49,617 nt of DNA from Nephromyces sp. MM_2019 (GCA_015657535.1 JADHZB010000182.1:1-49617), one strand, 5' to 3'; shown: positions 36,501 through 47,654, counted from the first letter of the stretch. Translations and numbers: made by a program. Notes: generated from the letters alone by a model not told the origin.

Positions 36501-39173
36501 AATGTTTCAACGTGTCATTCTTCTCATGCGGGGATGGGATATGATGCGGCCCATACCCAGTACCTGTTGTATGATGCCGATTGCTCCACATTATGTAGGG
36601 TTAGTGGTGTGTGTTCAAAGAGCTCAAATCAACAAGCTTCAGATCAATTGGAAGCTCTGAAAATAGGAAGCTCTGCCTCTTTGTCTTCCCCTTGTGGTGG
36701 ACCTCCCAATCTTCCCCTAACCACTCTGTCGAAGCCCGACGCTTCAGAAATGCTTTGTGCTAATTCCGAGGACATGCAAGCTTCGGTGATACGCGTAGCG
36801 AATTGCTCTGCACCTCCGTTTACATCATCCTGTAATGCTTCCTCTGGTGATTTTTCCCATGTGCAGCACTCTCCTTCAAGTCTAACGTATTCTTTCAATT
36901 CTTGTGACAATTTCGCTACAGTTTCATATCTCCATACGGATTCCATGAAGAACCAACCCAATTCTTCTTCCGAGTCTTCTTCCTCTTGCGTGCCTTCCAT
37001 GTCTTCCAGCTCAGCTTTTTCAGACTCGCATTCTTTTGCTTTGAATATGTGTATTTCTTCGCCAATGCGCTCTTCTTGGCCTAACTCCTCGTCATCTATG
37101 CGAGCTTCTTTGCGTGCATCCTCTTCTCCTACTCATTCCCCTCTTCATTCTCCAATTGCGCTACTGCGAGTACCTGGAGAAGTATTTAACGCCCTCGATA
37201 GTCAGATAAGAGACTCTCATGATACTTGTGCCGTCGGTTGTCAAAGTTTGTCCCGGTGTAACTATGACAGTGATGTTGGGATTCTGTCTTCGTTACCTTC
37301 ATTGCTTGGAAGGGATCTTTGTACGCTTCCCCCGCTGTTTGATGACGAAGTTTCCCTTCAATCTCAGTCCTTTCTCCCGGATCATACCAACTCGACAACA
37401 TCATTCATGGAAAAAGATGATGGAGGGAGTAACGAGCAATGGGATCTCAAATATCACGCTGATGAGCTAGGGGGAGAGGAGTTGAAGAATGGGCAGCCTA
37501 ACGCAGGTCCTGGCGATAGTGGAGAGGAGGAGTTGGGAAGGCTTATGGGTGAGAGTGCCGGGAGTGACTATGATTGCATTGATGAACGTTCCTTTAAAGA
37601 CGATGAAATGGGAGATTTGAAAGATTTTTTTCCCGCTTCAAGAAGGGATTACGAGCAACTTACTGAAGAAGCAGTTGAGGAAGATTTGGCGATTGCTGAT
37701 GCTGAGGATGAAGGTATACTTGAGTTCGTATCTGTGTCTTGTGATGTACGTAGATATGTGTGGGATGAAGTGTGTGGATAATTTGTGTGTGGGATGGTGT
37801 GCGTGGATAATGCGTGTGGTGTGTCTGGATAATGTTTGTGGGATGGTATGCGTGGATAATTTGTGTGTGGGATGGTGTGTGTGAATCTATGTGGGATAGA
37901 GTGTGTGGATAATGTGTGCGGGATGTTGTGCATGATTATGGTCCTGCTATAACATGCGTGGATATTGTGTATATGATGGTGTACTTGGTTATTTTAGCAT
38001 GTTTCCTAGGTGTGTGAATTTAAGTTTTTAAAAATGAGCACTTTTCTTTTGGAAAGAATAATGTTTTTGTGGCGTAAAACTGCTGCCTTGTAGCTTTTTG
38101 TGCTGATTTTGCGCAGCTTTTTTGGTATATTCTAGCTGTATCTACACCCAGGATATGTCTTACTTCCTAAAATCCTCCGTATCAATACAGTCATACGTGC
38201 TCTAAAAATGACAGTTTAATTCACGGCTTAAATTACGAGAAAGTAATTTTTTCCTCATTCGCTTTTGCAGCTGCAAACGATGCGAAATTTGATGCAATTT
38301 CTCTTGGAATACATTATTCCCCTTGTAAAGGTATGTCTTTTTGGGGGTTTTTTCTCTGGAAGATGCATGCGAATAGTATGAGATGTCAGCGATGCTCTTA
38401 TTAAGCAGTATGCAAATTATACGTGGACGCTATAGCTTGCTCTATTGGCGGTAGTATGATTACAATTGATAGTATTGCTGTTCTTCCTTTATTATATATC
38501 TGCGTGTGCTCTGCGTCTGTTTTATGTGTGTGTGCGCTACGCTTGTCTTAAGTGTGTGTGCTACGCTTTTGCCATATATATATGTGTGCGTGTTTTTATG
38601 TGTTTAAAATCGTGTGTGCATCGCATTTTTTTATACGCCTAGCTTTGTATTTCTTTGTTTCTTTGCTTTATGAGCATTTGTGTCTGCAAGTGCTTGTGTT
38701 TGTGTCTATTTTTTTGAAAAGTATACGTCATTTTCCTATGACTAGCATGTTGCCGTTACATGTTGTTTATGCAGGTATATACATCTGCGTATAGCTAACA
38801 GCTAGTTCAATTATTGCTTAATTTCACCTAGTGTCAGAAGGTTCGCATGACTGCATTTTATATCATTGGGTGCTTAGGTTGCTATTTACTATCAGTGCTT
38901 TTTACCGCTGAGTAGCTTACTAGCATAAGAATAGGTAGAGGCAGGATTTTGTATGTGCGAATGAGTTTTACTTGTAAATGCTTCCCCGGCAGGTAAGCTT
39001 GTGTGCTGCATGGAAGGCCCATAATGTATGAAGCAGATATGTGTATACTCATAACGCTGCAACTTTCTTGTCGCAATGAGTCAAGCAAAGTTGATTCTGA
39101 TGAGGTATGTAGTGGCTTTTAGGCTGCAATATCTGTTTATGTGTATGTACAGCCATTTCAATGAAAACTCGCT

Positions 39174-39204
<31 letters not shown>

Positions 39205-40189
39205 CCATCATAAAATGAAGATTATTTTTGATTTTTATTTAAATAGACAATATACATTTAGGCAATGTATTTGCTGTTCGCTTCTCCTCTCAAGCATCTC
39301 ATTCGACTGTGTGTATAGGCGTCTATTTCGATAGGCAGAAGGAAACTTGGAGGGCTGAGTATAACCCTTTACCTTCTGCAAGATATCACCGAAGTTTTGC
39401 CTGCAATAAGTACGGGTTTGAGAGTGCTAAGCTCATGGCTGTGCAGGCGAGAAATGAGATGGAGCTGTTGCATGGCAAGGGACAGGGAAAAAAATGTTTT
39501 AAAGGTGAGTTTCTCTATACGAATATTAATGCTTATGAGTTTCTACTTGTGTAGCATGTTTGTCTATTATTTTCTCCTATTGTGTGTGTTTTATTTGTAC
39601 TATTTTACTATGCGTGCATGGTTGTTGTATGGTATTCTTGTGCGCCGGTGTCAGTGTTTATTTTTAAAAAAGGAGCTGCAGTGTGCGGCTGCTGCTTTTT
39701 TATGAGCTTTGTCGCTACTGGCGAGTTGTTGCCATTTTCATCATTTACCTCAGTTTTTAACGCCAAGGGTTTTTTAATGTATAAATTTGCCTGTAGCTGC
39801 AGATATGTATCGCAATCTGCATGTGTTAATGTGTGTGCTAAGCCCAGTCCGCCTTTTTTTTTGCAGGAGCAATCGATAGAGGCTTGTTTATTCCCAATGT
39901 TCGGTTTGTTGAGAAACGCAACTCATGGAGAGCACGCTATAAGCATCACGATAACTGCTTTTCCGTGAAGAAGCATGGCTATCATGAAGCCAAAGCCAGG
40001 GCAATTGAATTGAAAAAGTTTTGGATAACGCAAGACAAAGGTACGTGTTTATTCGTGAGTTTGTGTGTGTGTGTTTTTTTTTTTTTTTGAGTCTTGTGTG
40101 AATGTGCTTCTGTGAAAATTTGTCTTTTTGTCTGTATGTTTTGGTTTGTGTGTATATTTTTTTGTCTGCGTGTATATTCGACGTTAGGT

Positions 40190-40236
<47 letters not shown>

Positions 40237-42685
40237 TGGTGTGTGTGTGTATTGGTGTGTGTGTGTATTGGTGTGTATGTGTGTGTGTGTGTATGTGTGT
40301 GTGTGTATCGGTGTGTGTATTGGTGTGTGTGTGTATGTGTGTGTGTGTGTATGTGTGTGTGTGTATCGGTGTGTGTATTGGTGTGTGTATTGGTGTGTGT
40401 GTGTATATTTTTTTCTCCACTGTATGTTTCTGCACTCTCTAGATATGAATTACACACTACTCAGATAGAACGCACACACAATTTAAATGCCAAAGATAGA
40501 ATTTGCACACAAATTGTCTTCACTACGACAGGAACGACTTATACGCAGCAAGCACCCAACTTACCTTGAACGCATGAATAGTTTACATTCCAGAAACCAG
40601 ATTCGCGCACAAAATATTTCCGCGTACACACTCAGGATTACCGAACTATATTTCGATTAGCATTGCACTCCACACCCAGAGAACACAGATTCCGTGAATA
40701 CCCTACACACAATCCTCCCGCTCACCACCTCTCCCCTGCGCATCTCATATCCCTTGCCCCCCAAAATGCACTCCGCCACCTGCTGCTGCTGCCCGTCGCT
40801 AAAGCCTATCAGGCTCTTACTAACCCCCTCATGCACACCTCATCTCTTCCCCCCCCCTTTCTTTTTTTAGGCAATATAAAAGATAAAACCCCCCTCATGG
40901 AAAATTCAAAGTCTTCAACTACTGAAAGCTCAGATTGCAGCTCTACGACGGACATGCCAACATCTCAAAATCCCCGAAATACACAGTCTCCCCTCCACGA
41001 ACCTACGCCCTCAAGACCCCTCTCTAAGGAGTTGACTTTTTGGCAGTCAGAGCAAGATTTGTCTCCGCCGTTTCATCATCACAGCAATGCGCTCAATCGG
41101 CTGCATTGCTCTGATAGGAACTGTGTGAATTGCTCGTTTTCCCCTACTCGATATGCATTCACTTTCAATGAAGATTTCTTGCGGCCCTCCCCCGCACACC
41201 AGCAAGCCCAGATTCCTACTAAGAGTGGCAACAGCTCTTCTTTTGCGCACATTCCAGCTGATGAGGCACTTATTAACGACCCTGCTTTTCCTCTTTCCAA
41301 CTATCCTTACTTATCATGCGAAGCTCTAATTAGGCACTCCTTCAACGTTGCCGGCCCTTTTGATGCTGCTTCTCAAAGGTCTCATCAGCGGTCGATTGAG
41401 TATACGTTTCATCCCTCAAACAATCGATCTTTCTTTTCTGGAGCTGCTTCTGCCATATCTTGTGTGTCTTCCTGTAAGTATCCAGCTGATGACTGCTTAG
41501 TTGGAGGAGAATTTGCATGCTACTATCAAGATGAAGCTGGGAAGAGGCTTCTGCTTGATGGTTGGAAGGCGGAATTTGATCAAGCCGCTAGAAAGGAACA
41601 GCTTGTTGGATCAAAGTCATTGGATTCATTATTTCATGAGGAAGGTACGTGAAAGCTTTAGTCATTGGAATGCTGTTTTAGACGCTGCACTCACTCGCGA
41701 GATGAGAGAAGCAGGGCATACCCAAGCGGTTTACGGGGTCGCAACGAATGCGTAGGAAACCTTTTTGGAAGGGCAATCGTGTGTTTCAGGGGTGCCTTGC
41801 AAAGGATGTGTATGTTGTTTTCGATTTTAAGTGGTGTGATTGTTTTCTTGCAATATGCTTAGCAGAGGAATGCATCTGCAACAAGTAATTTCCAAAGGGT
41901 CCATACTAATTACTTTTCTTTGTTAAAAGGCAGAGCGAATATATTGCTGGCATAATGCTCTAATTTTTCTCTTTTTATTGCAGCTTCAATGCTTGCTGGG
42001 CTTCGTATATGTATAGCTGTCTGCTATTGATTCATTTTGTATTTGATTCTCTTTTTCTCATTGGGAACACTCATGTGGGTGCTCATATTCGTCCTGAAAT
42101 TCATCTTCACCCTCATTGCTTTTCTCTTAGCAATCGCCGTCGGCCTCGTCTTTGCACTTGTATTCGCAATAATCTTCGTACTTCTCTTTGTAATCTTCAA
42201 AATCACTTTTGCAGTCGTCTTCATCTCATCAACTTACTTGTCTTCATAATCATCCTCACGCTCATCTTCACACTCTTTACGCTAATCATCGCAATCATCT
42301 GAAAATTCTTGAATTTTCTTCTCTTTTGCCTCTTAAATTTCCTTTTTTTCTTTCTTCTACTTTGCCTTCCTATTCTTTCACTTGTAGCCCTTAAACTTTC
42401 TATATTCTTTCAAATCCCTCTTCTCTGATTTTCTACATGTTTCTCCTCAAAAATATCAATTTCCCCAACTTCTTCTCAAACATGCATTTATTTTTTTCAG
42501 AATTTGGCAAGAAAAGAGAGTCTGTCGGATTGCCTGGTGTGCAATTTGATGAAATTAAAAAATGCTTTAAAGTTCGATTCAAGAAGGATGGAAGAATTGT
42601 TCGTAGGATCTTCTCAGTGCGAAAATTTGGGTATAACGGTGCTAAAGTGTTGGCAGAGAAATGCAAAAAGGATGCGTGCCTTTGA
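30501..42685 (+). CDS. Large ApiAP2-family transcription factor with three AP2 domains, 2,889 aa
   Basis: Putative sequence-specific nuclear DNA-binding protein of the apicomplexan AP2 family. Exons: 30501-37713, 38271-38330, 39262-39504, 39867-40040, 40871-41644, 41984-42004 (micro-exon, less sure) and 42501-42685. The sum is 8,670 nt and every intron is phase 1. The first exon encodes 2,404 residues of disordered, Ser/Asn/His/Pro-rich sequence, with a His/Pro block at about 370-465 and a dense Ser block at about 1366-1573. It ends acidic. AP2-1 lies at about 2443-2495 (GVYFDRQKETWRAEY), AP2-2 at 2512-2556 (SWRARY, FSVKKHGYHEAKARA) and AP2-3 at 2839-2885 (GVQFDEIKK, FSVRKFGYNGAKVLAEK). Exon 2 (LGIHYSPCKG) resembles the first strands of another AP2 fold. 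The ATG at 30501 is chosen because a TAG lies in frame at 30471 and the context AGCACAATGG is good. Target genes cannot be inferred. Confidence 0.93.
31600..31900 (+). repeat. His/Pro/Ser-rich imperfect repeats in the ApiAP2 first exon
   Basis: Roughly residues 367-467 repeat short HH-Q-x-L-H-L and S-P-x-x-H-Q patterns, for example HHQALHLASSNQSL and PHQTLHLSTSHHAL. The DNA is C/A-rich and imperfectly repeated. It is low complexity, with no recognised fold. Confidence 0.75.
34600..35220 (+). repeat. Serine-codon-rich low-complexity tract inside the ApiAP2 first exon
   Basis: About 620 bases are almost entirely pyrimidine-rich TCN codons, encoding roughly 200 residues dominated by Ser with Pro, Thr and Leu. 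The frame stays open throughout, so the tract is under coding constraint. The complementary strand reads as Glu/Lys-rich open frame, which is a shadow. Confidence 0.85.
39177..39204. repeat. (GT)n microsatellite
   Basis: Pure GT run in the ApiAP2 intron about 60 bases before the AP2-1 exon. Confidence 0.93.
39262..39504 (+). other. Exon encoding AP2 domain 1
   Basis: The 243-nt exon runs from a TTTAG acceptor to AAAG before GTGAGT and is phase 1 at both ends. It encodes a canonical AP2 core: GVYFDRQKETWRAEY, a basic loop with RYHRSFACNKYGF, and a helix beginning ESAKLMAVQARNEM. The domain is complete within the exon. Confidence 0.9.
39867..40040 (+). other. Exon encoding AP2 domain 2
   Basis: The 174-nt exon has a TTTGCAG acceptor and an AAAG donor before GTACGT, phase 1 at both ends. 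It encodes VRFVEKRNSWRARYKHH, then FSVKKHGYHEAKARAIELKKFW, the strand-strand-helix order of AP2. It is followed by an intron of long GT repeats. Confidence 0.9.
40191..40410. repeat. Long (GT)n array with TATTGG/TATCGG interruptions
   Basis: Roughly 220 bases of GT dinucleotides broken at intervals by GTATTGGTGTG or GTATCGGTGTG, in the intron after the AP2-2 exon. All open frames here are repeat artefacts. Confidence 0.97.
42501..42685 (+). other. Last exon encoding AP2 domain 3 and stop
   Basis: After a TTTTTTTCAG acceptor the exon encodes GLPGVQFDEIKKCFKVRFKK and FSVRKFGYNGAKVLAEKCKK, then stops at TGA 42683-42685. The domain is close to the C-terminus of the protein. The usual aromatic of the second strand is replaced by CFKVRF, a divergent but readable AP2 core. 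Confidence 0.88.
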
Positions 42686-43336
42686 AGAGCTCACCAAATG
42701 CTAGGTGTGTGTATATGGGGTTTTTTTCGTTTATTTTCTTGCGGTTTTTTAGTGAATGAATCACTGTCTACGGTTGGATCTTTTTGGATAGGTTATTGCG
42801 TGTGTTGATGGTATTTCTTTTTTGGCAACTCTTTTGTCTGTTTTAATGTTTGGATGCTTTTGGCGGGAACTCGTGGACATGCTGGATTATATAGGTCTCA
42901 GCAATTGTGTGGGAGTATAGAGATCTCAGCATTTAAATGGGAGTCTGTTGGTCTCAGCATGTGTGTGTGCGAGTGCATATATCTTAGAGGTGCCTGCCTG
43001 TGTCACTTTTTTTGAGGCCGGTATGTTGGCTTATGCCCATGCAATTACTTTAGCTGATGTGTGCGTATTCCTTGCCCTTGTTTTGGCTTGCCATCTTTAT
43101 TTGGCAGATTACCTCCACACTGTCAATAATGAGCAGACGCCTTTATCAATGTTTGATAAACATTCTGAAGCATTCATACTGTAGGTATGTGTGCATGTAA
43201 ATAAAGAGTAATTAGGCATGTTCACGTGGTTCAGTGGCATGTACATTATGCTTGTGTGTATGTGCGAGGAGCCATGGATTTTTAATGCCTTTTTTTGCAT
43301 ACTTCACTCTTTATATGGGTCTTCTTCTTCTATCAG

Positions 43337-43443
43337 GCAACTTTGGGTTTTGTAAAGAGCCTGGAGAGATGAACGAGATTCAGGCGTATGAAATCAAACA
43401 CAAAAACAGAAAAAAACCCACGAAAACTGGCCGAAACGCCTAG
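43337..43443 (+). CDS. Possible alternative terminal exon of the ApiAP2 gene
   Basis: After a TTCTATCAG acceptor an open frame of 34 residues (GNFGFCKEPGEMNEIQAYEI, then a Lys-rich tail ending KTGRNA) reaches TAG at 43441-43443. It needs phase 1, as every ApiAP2 intron does, and it begins GC AAC like exons 3 and 5 of that gene. Joining the donor at 41644 to this exon would skip AP2-3 and give a short basic tail. It could equally be the last exon of a separate gene, or chance. Confidence 0.3.
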
Positions 43444-44112
43444 ACATGCACGCAACAAAAACATACATACACAGACGCTCGATATGTCGATTCTAGGAAC
43501 TGTTTTTTACTCATCATAGTGTTCCATAGTCTGAAGTTCTCTGGTTCCTACTCACTTATGCACAGTAATAGGCTTTCTAGGAATTGGCGCTTATAACCTT
43601 GCAGCAGTTGCTTATACTATGAGGAGAAATTTTCGTGTTTATTGGCTTGTATGCACACTTCAAAAATGGCTTTAAGATAAAATAAGTCCGACTCGCCAAG
43701 GCGAAAGTAGGGATTCTCTTCAAATCGAGTTTTTGTTTGAAGCTATGATTGAGCCTACATTTTAGGTGTGTACGTACACCCCTGGTCGTGTACTTCATCA
43801 TTCTTAGGTATGAATTTGTTGCATCAAGCAGCCTTCGCTGCGGAGAATGTATGAGCCCATGTATGCGGATGTTTTATTTCCCTCTGCACTTTTACATTTT
43901 TTAAAGTGTGTATATGTAGTATGTTTGGTATGTGTGTATGTGTGCATTTTTGTGCGTCTACCAGTATAGGATTGTGTGCTGCTGGCACTTTTGGTCTGTG
44001 TTCAACTTCGAGAGCATTTGATGTGCTCTTCGCATTTTGGTAAATTTTTACGTACTACCAACTTACATTGTATGCTCCTATACATGTGTGTGCGCTTTTT
44101 TTACATTCTATA

Positions 44113-44115
44113 CGT

Positions 44116-44148
<33 letters not shown>
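44113..44148. repeat. (GT)n microsatellite
   Basis: GTG GGTGTGTG run of about 16 units on the plus strand in the non-coding stretch right of the ApiAP2 gene. Confidence 0.9.
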
Positions 44149-44149
<1 letters not shown>

Positions 44150-45322
44150 GTTTTATGTTATGACAATCTGTGTGTGCGTTTTTTTTACATCTTCTATCTG
44201 TTGATATAGACCTGTGCAATGTCTGGAGTTTCCATGCATTTCTGTTCAATAATGGTGTGATGCATCTCTAACCATAGTGTGTCGTTTGCTACTCGCAGAT
44301 GGGGTGCTTTTTTTCTATAGATTTCTCTTGTTATATATGTGTGTGTGAGGATAGTTACTGCAGTGTGCAACATCAGCATATGGGATGTACCTACATCCGT
44401 AGAATTTTTTTTTGGGAAATTTTCATGTTTTTATGCCCTTTTGCAAGGTACTTACAAAGGAATGATGGTGCATCATTTGTTCCTACCAGCCTCTCCTTCC
44501 TCCAGTATATAAGTAATGCTGCTCTCCGCTTCAAATCCTGTTACTACCGTCCTCCCGCGCCCCTCCTCTGTGTGTAGCGTTATGTTGAAATATACCATAA
44601 TTGCGGATGAAAAGTATTTTCACAATTAAAACGAATTGACGGGATAGGTGTGTGCTGGTGTACTTTCTAGTGGGTGCATTGGTTTGTGTATGCTGTGTGG
44701 GTATCCTGTCTTACGTGTGTGTGTGCCCTACTATGTGTGTTTCTTATCAGGTGTGTATGCTGTTGTATGCGTATCCTATGTTGTGTGTGTATCCTATTGC
44801 GCATACATTCCACTTTCTCTACATGCTGATTCATTTTTATCCTGCTTTCTGGGGATCCTGTCTTGCGTGTGTGTGTGCCCAATTGTGCGTATCCTGCCCT
44901 CTGCGTATCTTACTGTGTGTGCTGCTACAACTTTCTATATAACGGATGAATTTCCCCCCCTCTTTTTCCTCTTTTATATTCTAATGCTAGTCCCTCTCCT
45001 TGTTTCATTTATACTCTATAAATCTAAACTGAAGCTATGCTCAGAGCAGAGTAGGGGAGTGGTGTACATACACTCTCTTGTGATCAAATCATGGCATGAA
45101 TTTCCGCTTTTGGAATCAAAATTGGTGATGGGGTTTATCTACACCTCATCATATATTGGGAAAGCTTATGTCAAGTGCATCATCAAAGAGTAAAAGCTCA
45201 CGACCTCCCCCATTACAGCAGATTTAAATGGAAGAGATTTCAGAGTTTCAATCTGAGGGGTACGCATGCGCAAGCTAAGCCTCTTGGCAACTTCACTATC
45301 TAATTCGTTGCTTCTTGTAGAC

Positions 45323-45500
45323 TTATAGTATGCAGATAGCGGGTATGCGCTCTGCCTTGCATATGATATCGATGATGCGGATTGAGGCTATCACACACAG
45401 TGGCGAATCCTTGCGGATAGTAGGTAATGTCTTGTAGAAAAGGTTTATTAATAATGCCCTTTTGAAGATGTCTGCTTCTGCACGCATTTGTGGGTGTATA
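45323..45500 (-). CDS. Unrecognised open frame, possibly one exon
   Basis: The minus strand reads MRAEADIFKRALLINLFYKT and continues LPTIRKDSPLCVIASIRIID to a TAA at the left end. The composition is protein-like (charged and amphipathic residues, no low complexity). Another frame on the same strand is also open here, so coding status is uncertain. The upstream boundary lies next to the palindrome at 45493-45506. Confidence 0.25.
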
Positions 45501-45763
45501 TACACCAAGAATTTGCCGCTGAAGAGCGGCGGAGGACGCCCCTTGGTGAGTGTATGTACACCAAATATGCATCGCGACAAAATCGACTGAATTCGCTGCT
45601 CGCAGCGGAGGAGATTATTTAGGCGGAAGTAGTGCAGTGGTGAGGGAGAAATGAAGAGCAGCAGGAATATTTTTATAATGTGTACGCAGCAAACATATAA
45701 AGTAGATGAGGCAACCAGGGGAAGATTGAATGAGGTAAATCCTCCAAGAAGAGGCTGCTGATC

Positions 45764-45897
45764 TTAACTTGGGGGTGAGAAATGCGCATCCCAATGAAGG
45801 CATACGGAAAGCCCCATAGAGAGATAACCTGATATAACAGTGCCCACTACCCTTTCGAAGAGATATGTGTTAGTAGTAGCATACATGTGGTGAGGTG
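45764..45897 (-). CDS. Hydrophobic exon-like block
   Basis: After a GCTATAG acceptor the minus strand reads HHMYATTNTYLFERVVGTVI, then GYLSMGLSVCLHWDAHF, a plausible membrane segment with charged flanks, ending in TAA. A donor inside (TATATCAG before GTTATC) could instead splice to a CAG acceptor near 45759, giving a tail that begins AASSWRIYLIQSSP. The family is not recognised. Confidence 0.22.
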
Positions 45898-47345
45898 CTA
45901 TAGCAGCGAATTCAGATAGATAGAATCCCAGAGATAACTCTAGTAAACTCGAGAAACACTCCAGAAAAACTAGGGCAAAATGCACCCTAAAACAACGCCA
46001 AGAACACCCCCCCAAACCCACCTCAAAACCCATCCCAAATCAACCCATAATTCCCCCACAAACTCACCCCAAACCCACCTCAAAACCCACCCCCAAAATT
46101 CCCAATAAAACCCTTCATGCTTAATTTCGAATACCCATTATTTTGGGAGTTTTTCCTATTTTTTACACAGAGAAAGCCTTTCAAAATATTCATCAGCATT
46201 TTAACATAACATAAACCAGTTTCAAATATTGTTCAAGAAGAGTTTCTGAAGGCATACAATCCGCATGGAAGCAGAAGAAAGAGGTGGAGACAACAAAAAT
46301 GGCGATTTCCCTGAAAATGCAGCAGAAAATTCCAACATTTTCCTCTTAATACGTTGAACAGCTTGGCTTTTCCTCAACGCACATCTTTATGGAAACCTAG
46401 TTGATGATGAAATGGGTCCTGAAGCCTTTCACTTCTTCCATGTCTTCGCGCTGAAAAACATATTTTTCCAAACAAAAGGGGTTCTTTATGCTTTTGGCAA
46501 GCTTTTTTCCATGCTTTTATCAACAAACTTCATGATTTTATGACGAGCAAACATACTTGATACAATATTTATGCATATTTTTGACAAAGAAGAGGGATTC
46601 TAGTGGAGCTAAGAGGAACAACCGCACAGAGTTTACATCTTCAATGAAAGCAGGGAAATTTTGATGTTTTCCATCAAAAAATATCGGCTCTTTCTACATT
46701 ATACGCATAACTGTGCAGCAACACACAACATACGTGTAATTCTTCTTTGAAACTTCTATTTAAACATAAAATACAGTGTATACGTGTAAGAATTAAACTG
46801 CACACGCACACACAAACACAGTTTACCCAAGCATGCGTAAAAACGCATACATTGTTTAAACAAGAGGCCAAACGCAAACACACACACACGCACTTTACAC
46901 AATAAGTTATATCTTCATGAATATTCAAAGCTGCTACATCCTAGGTAAGCTTTGCAAAATCCCTCATGCTAGCACAATTTGCAGCTTGAAGAATAAAACT
47001 GCAGAAATCGCAGAAAATCCTTCACCTTTTCCCTACTGTCCAGAAGGAAGATCAAGATTCCAACAAAAACCAAAAAGCTTGCAGATGCCTGAAAACAAAC
47101 ACAAGAAAGCATTCGCAGAGAATCATCTAAAAAATCAAAACTTTTTAAACAAACAGCAGTATTAACCGATTCAACACTTTGCATTTCTCTAGACTTCTAT
47201 CATCAACACGCTTTGCATCTTTCACTGTGAAATCCGTCGTTTTCGATTTTTTTCCTTCATCTTCAACGGCGTTTTGTTTCTTCTTCATCACATCAATTTT
47301 GCACCTCTTCTATTCTTGTGCTTCACTAACACTATCTTGTCTTCA
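45898..47345. other. AT-rich stretch without a recognised gene
   Basis: Holds the C-rich repeat at 46005-46100, then AT-rich DNA with A-runs and T-runs. A plus-strand ATG frame at 46917-47165 is Lys/Asn/Pro-rich and may be chance. CA-rich DNA at 46795-46895 fits minus-strand transcription. Confidence 0.35.
46005..46100. repeat. C-rich imperfect repeat
   Basis: CCCAAACCCACCTCAAAACC occurs twice about 57 bases apart, among CCCC runs, with one CCCTAAA-like element nearby at about 45985. The minus strand is G-rich and could form G-quadruplexes. Confidence 0.75.
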
Positions 47346-47396
47346 ATTAATACAAAAAAAACGCTTCACAAAAAGAATATCCCATTTCATTCAAAG
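47346..47396 (-). CDS. Possible terminal exon, low confidence
   Basis: Downstream of the membrane-protein blocks, a TTAATGCAG acceptor on the minus strand opens a 17-residue frame (FSLNEMGYSFCEAFFLY) ending in TAA. It could close that gene if an upstream donor leaves two bases. Too short to be sure. Confidence 0.15.
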
Positions 47397-47654
47397 AAAA
47401 CCTGCATTAAGGAATGCATACACATAAAACGTGATGCTTCCCAGACCAAAACAGCAATAAAATCCTTTTAAAAATGTATGAGGACAAGCACAAGATAATG
47501 CAAAAACTCAAACACTCATATATACACACACAAACACACACAAACTTAAGCAAATGCACAAAAAAAAGCCACAGTCAAGCACAAAAACACGCAAAATCAT
47601 TCAAGCACACACGCACACACACCACACATACACGCTGAAAACACCGAAAGTACA

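Larger units (their letters stand above)
42686..45300. other. Downstream of ApiAP2, mostly non-coding
   Basis: Apart from the possible terminal exon at 43337-43443, nothing is confident. Plus-strand frames exist: one at 44299, starting MGCFFSIDF right after a CTCGCAG acceptor, and one ending near 45193 (WHEFPLLESKLVMGF). TG-rich DNA on the plus strand at 43900-44200 and 44640-44930 hints at plus-strand transcription. Confidence 0.35.

Noticed and set aside
39037..39104. Possible extra ApiAP2 exon ending in NESSKVDSDE
   Set aside because: Its acceptor fits but its donor leaves phase 0, while the next exon needs phase 1. Skipping it gives a perfect frame.
40102..40569. Cys/Val-rich or Thr/His-rich open frames in the GT array
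   Set aside because: They are dinucleotide repeats read as codons, inside an intron with matching flanking phases.
44648..45193. 181-codon plus-strand frame, Cys/Val/Tyr-rich
   Set aside because: Most of it is TG repeat read as Cys-Val codons and there is no ATG start. Only the last 40 residues look protein-like, which is not enough.
45764..45897. Resemblance of the hydrophobic block to a succinate dehydrogenase membrane subunit
   Set aside because: Only an E-R-V-V motif before a hydrophobic segment matches. Heme and quinone residues cannot be placed, so no name is given.
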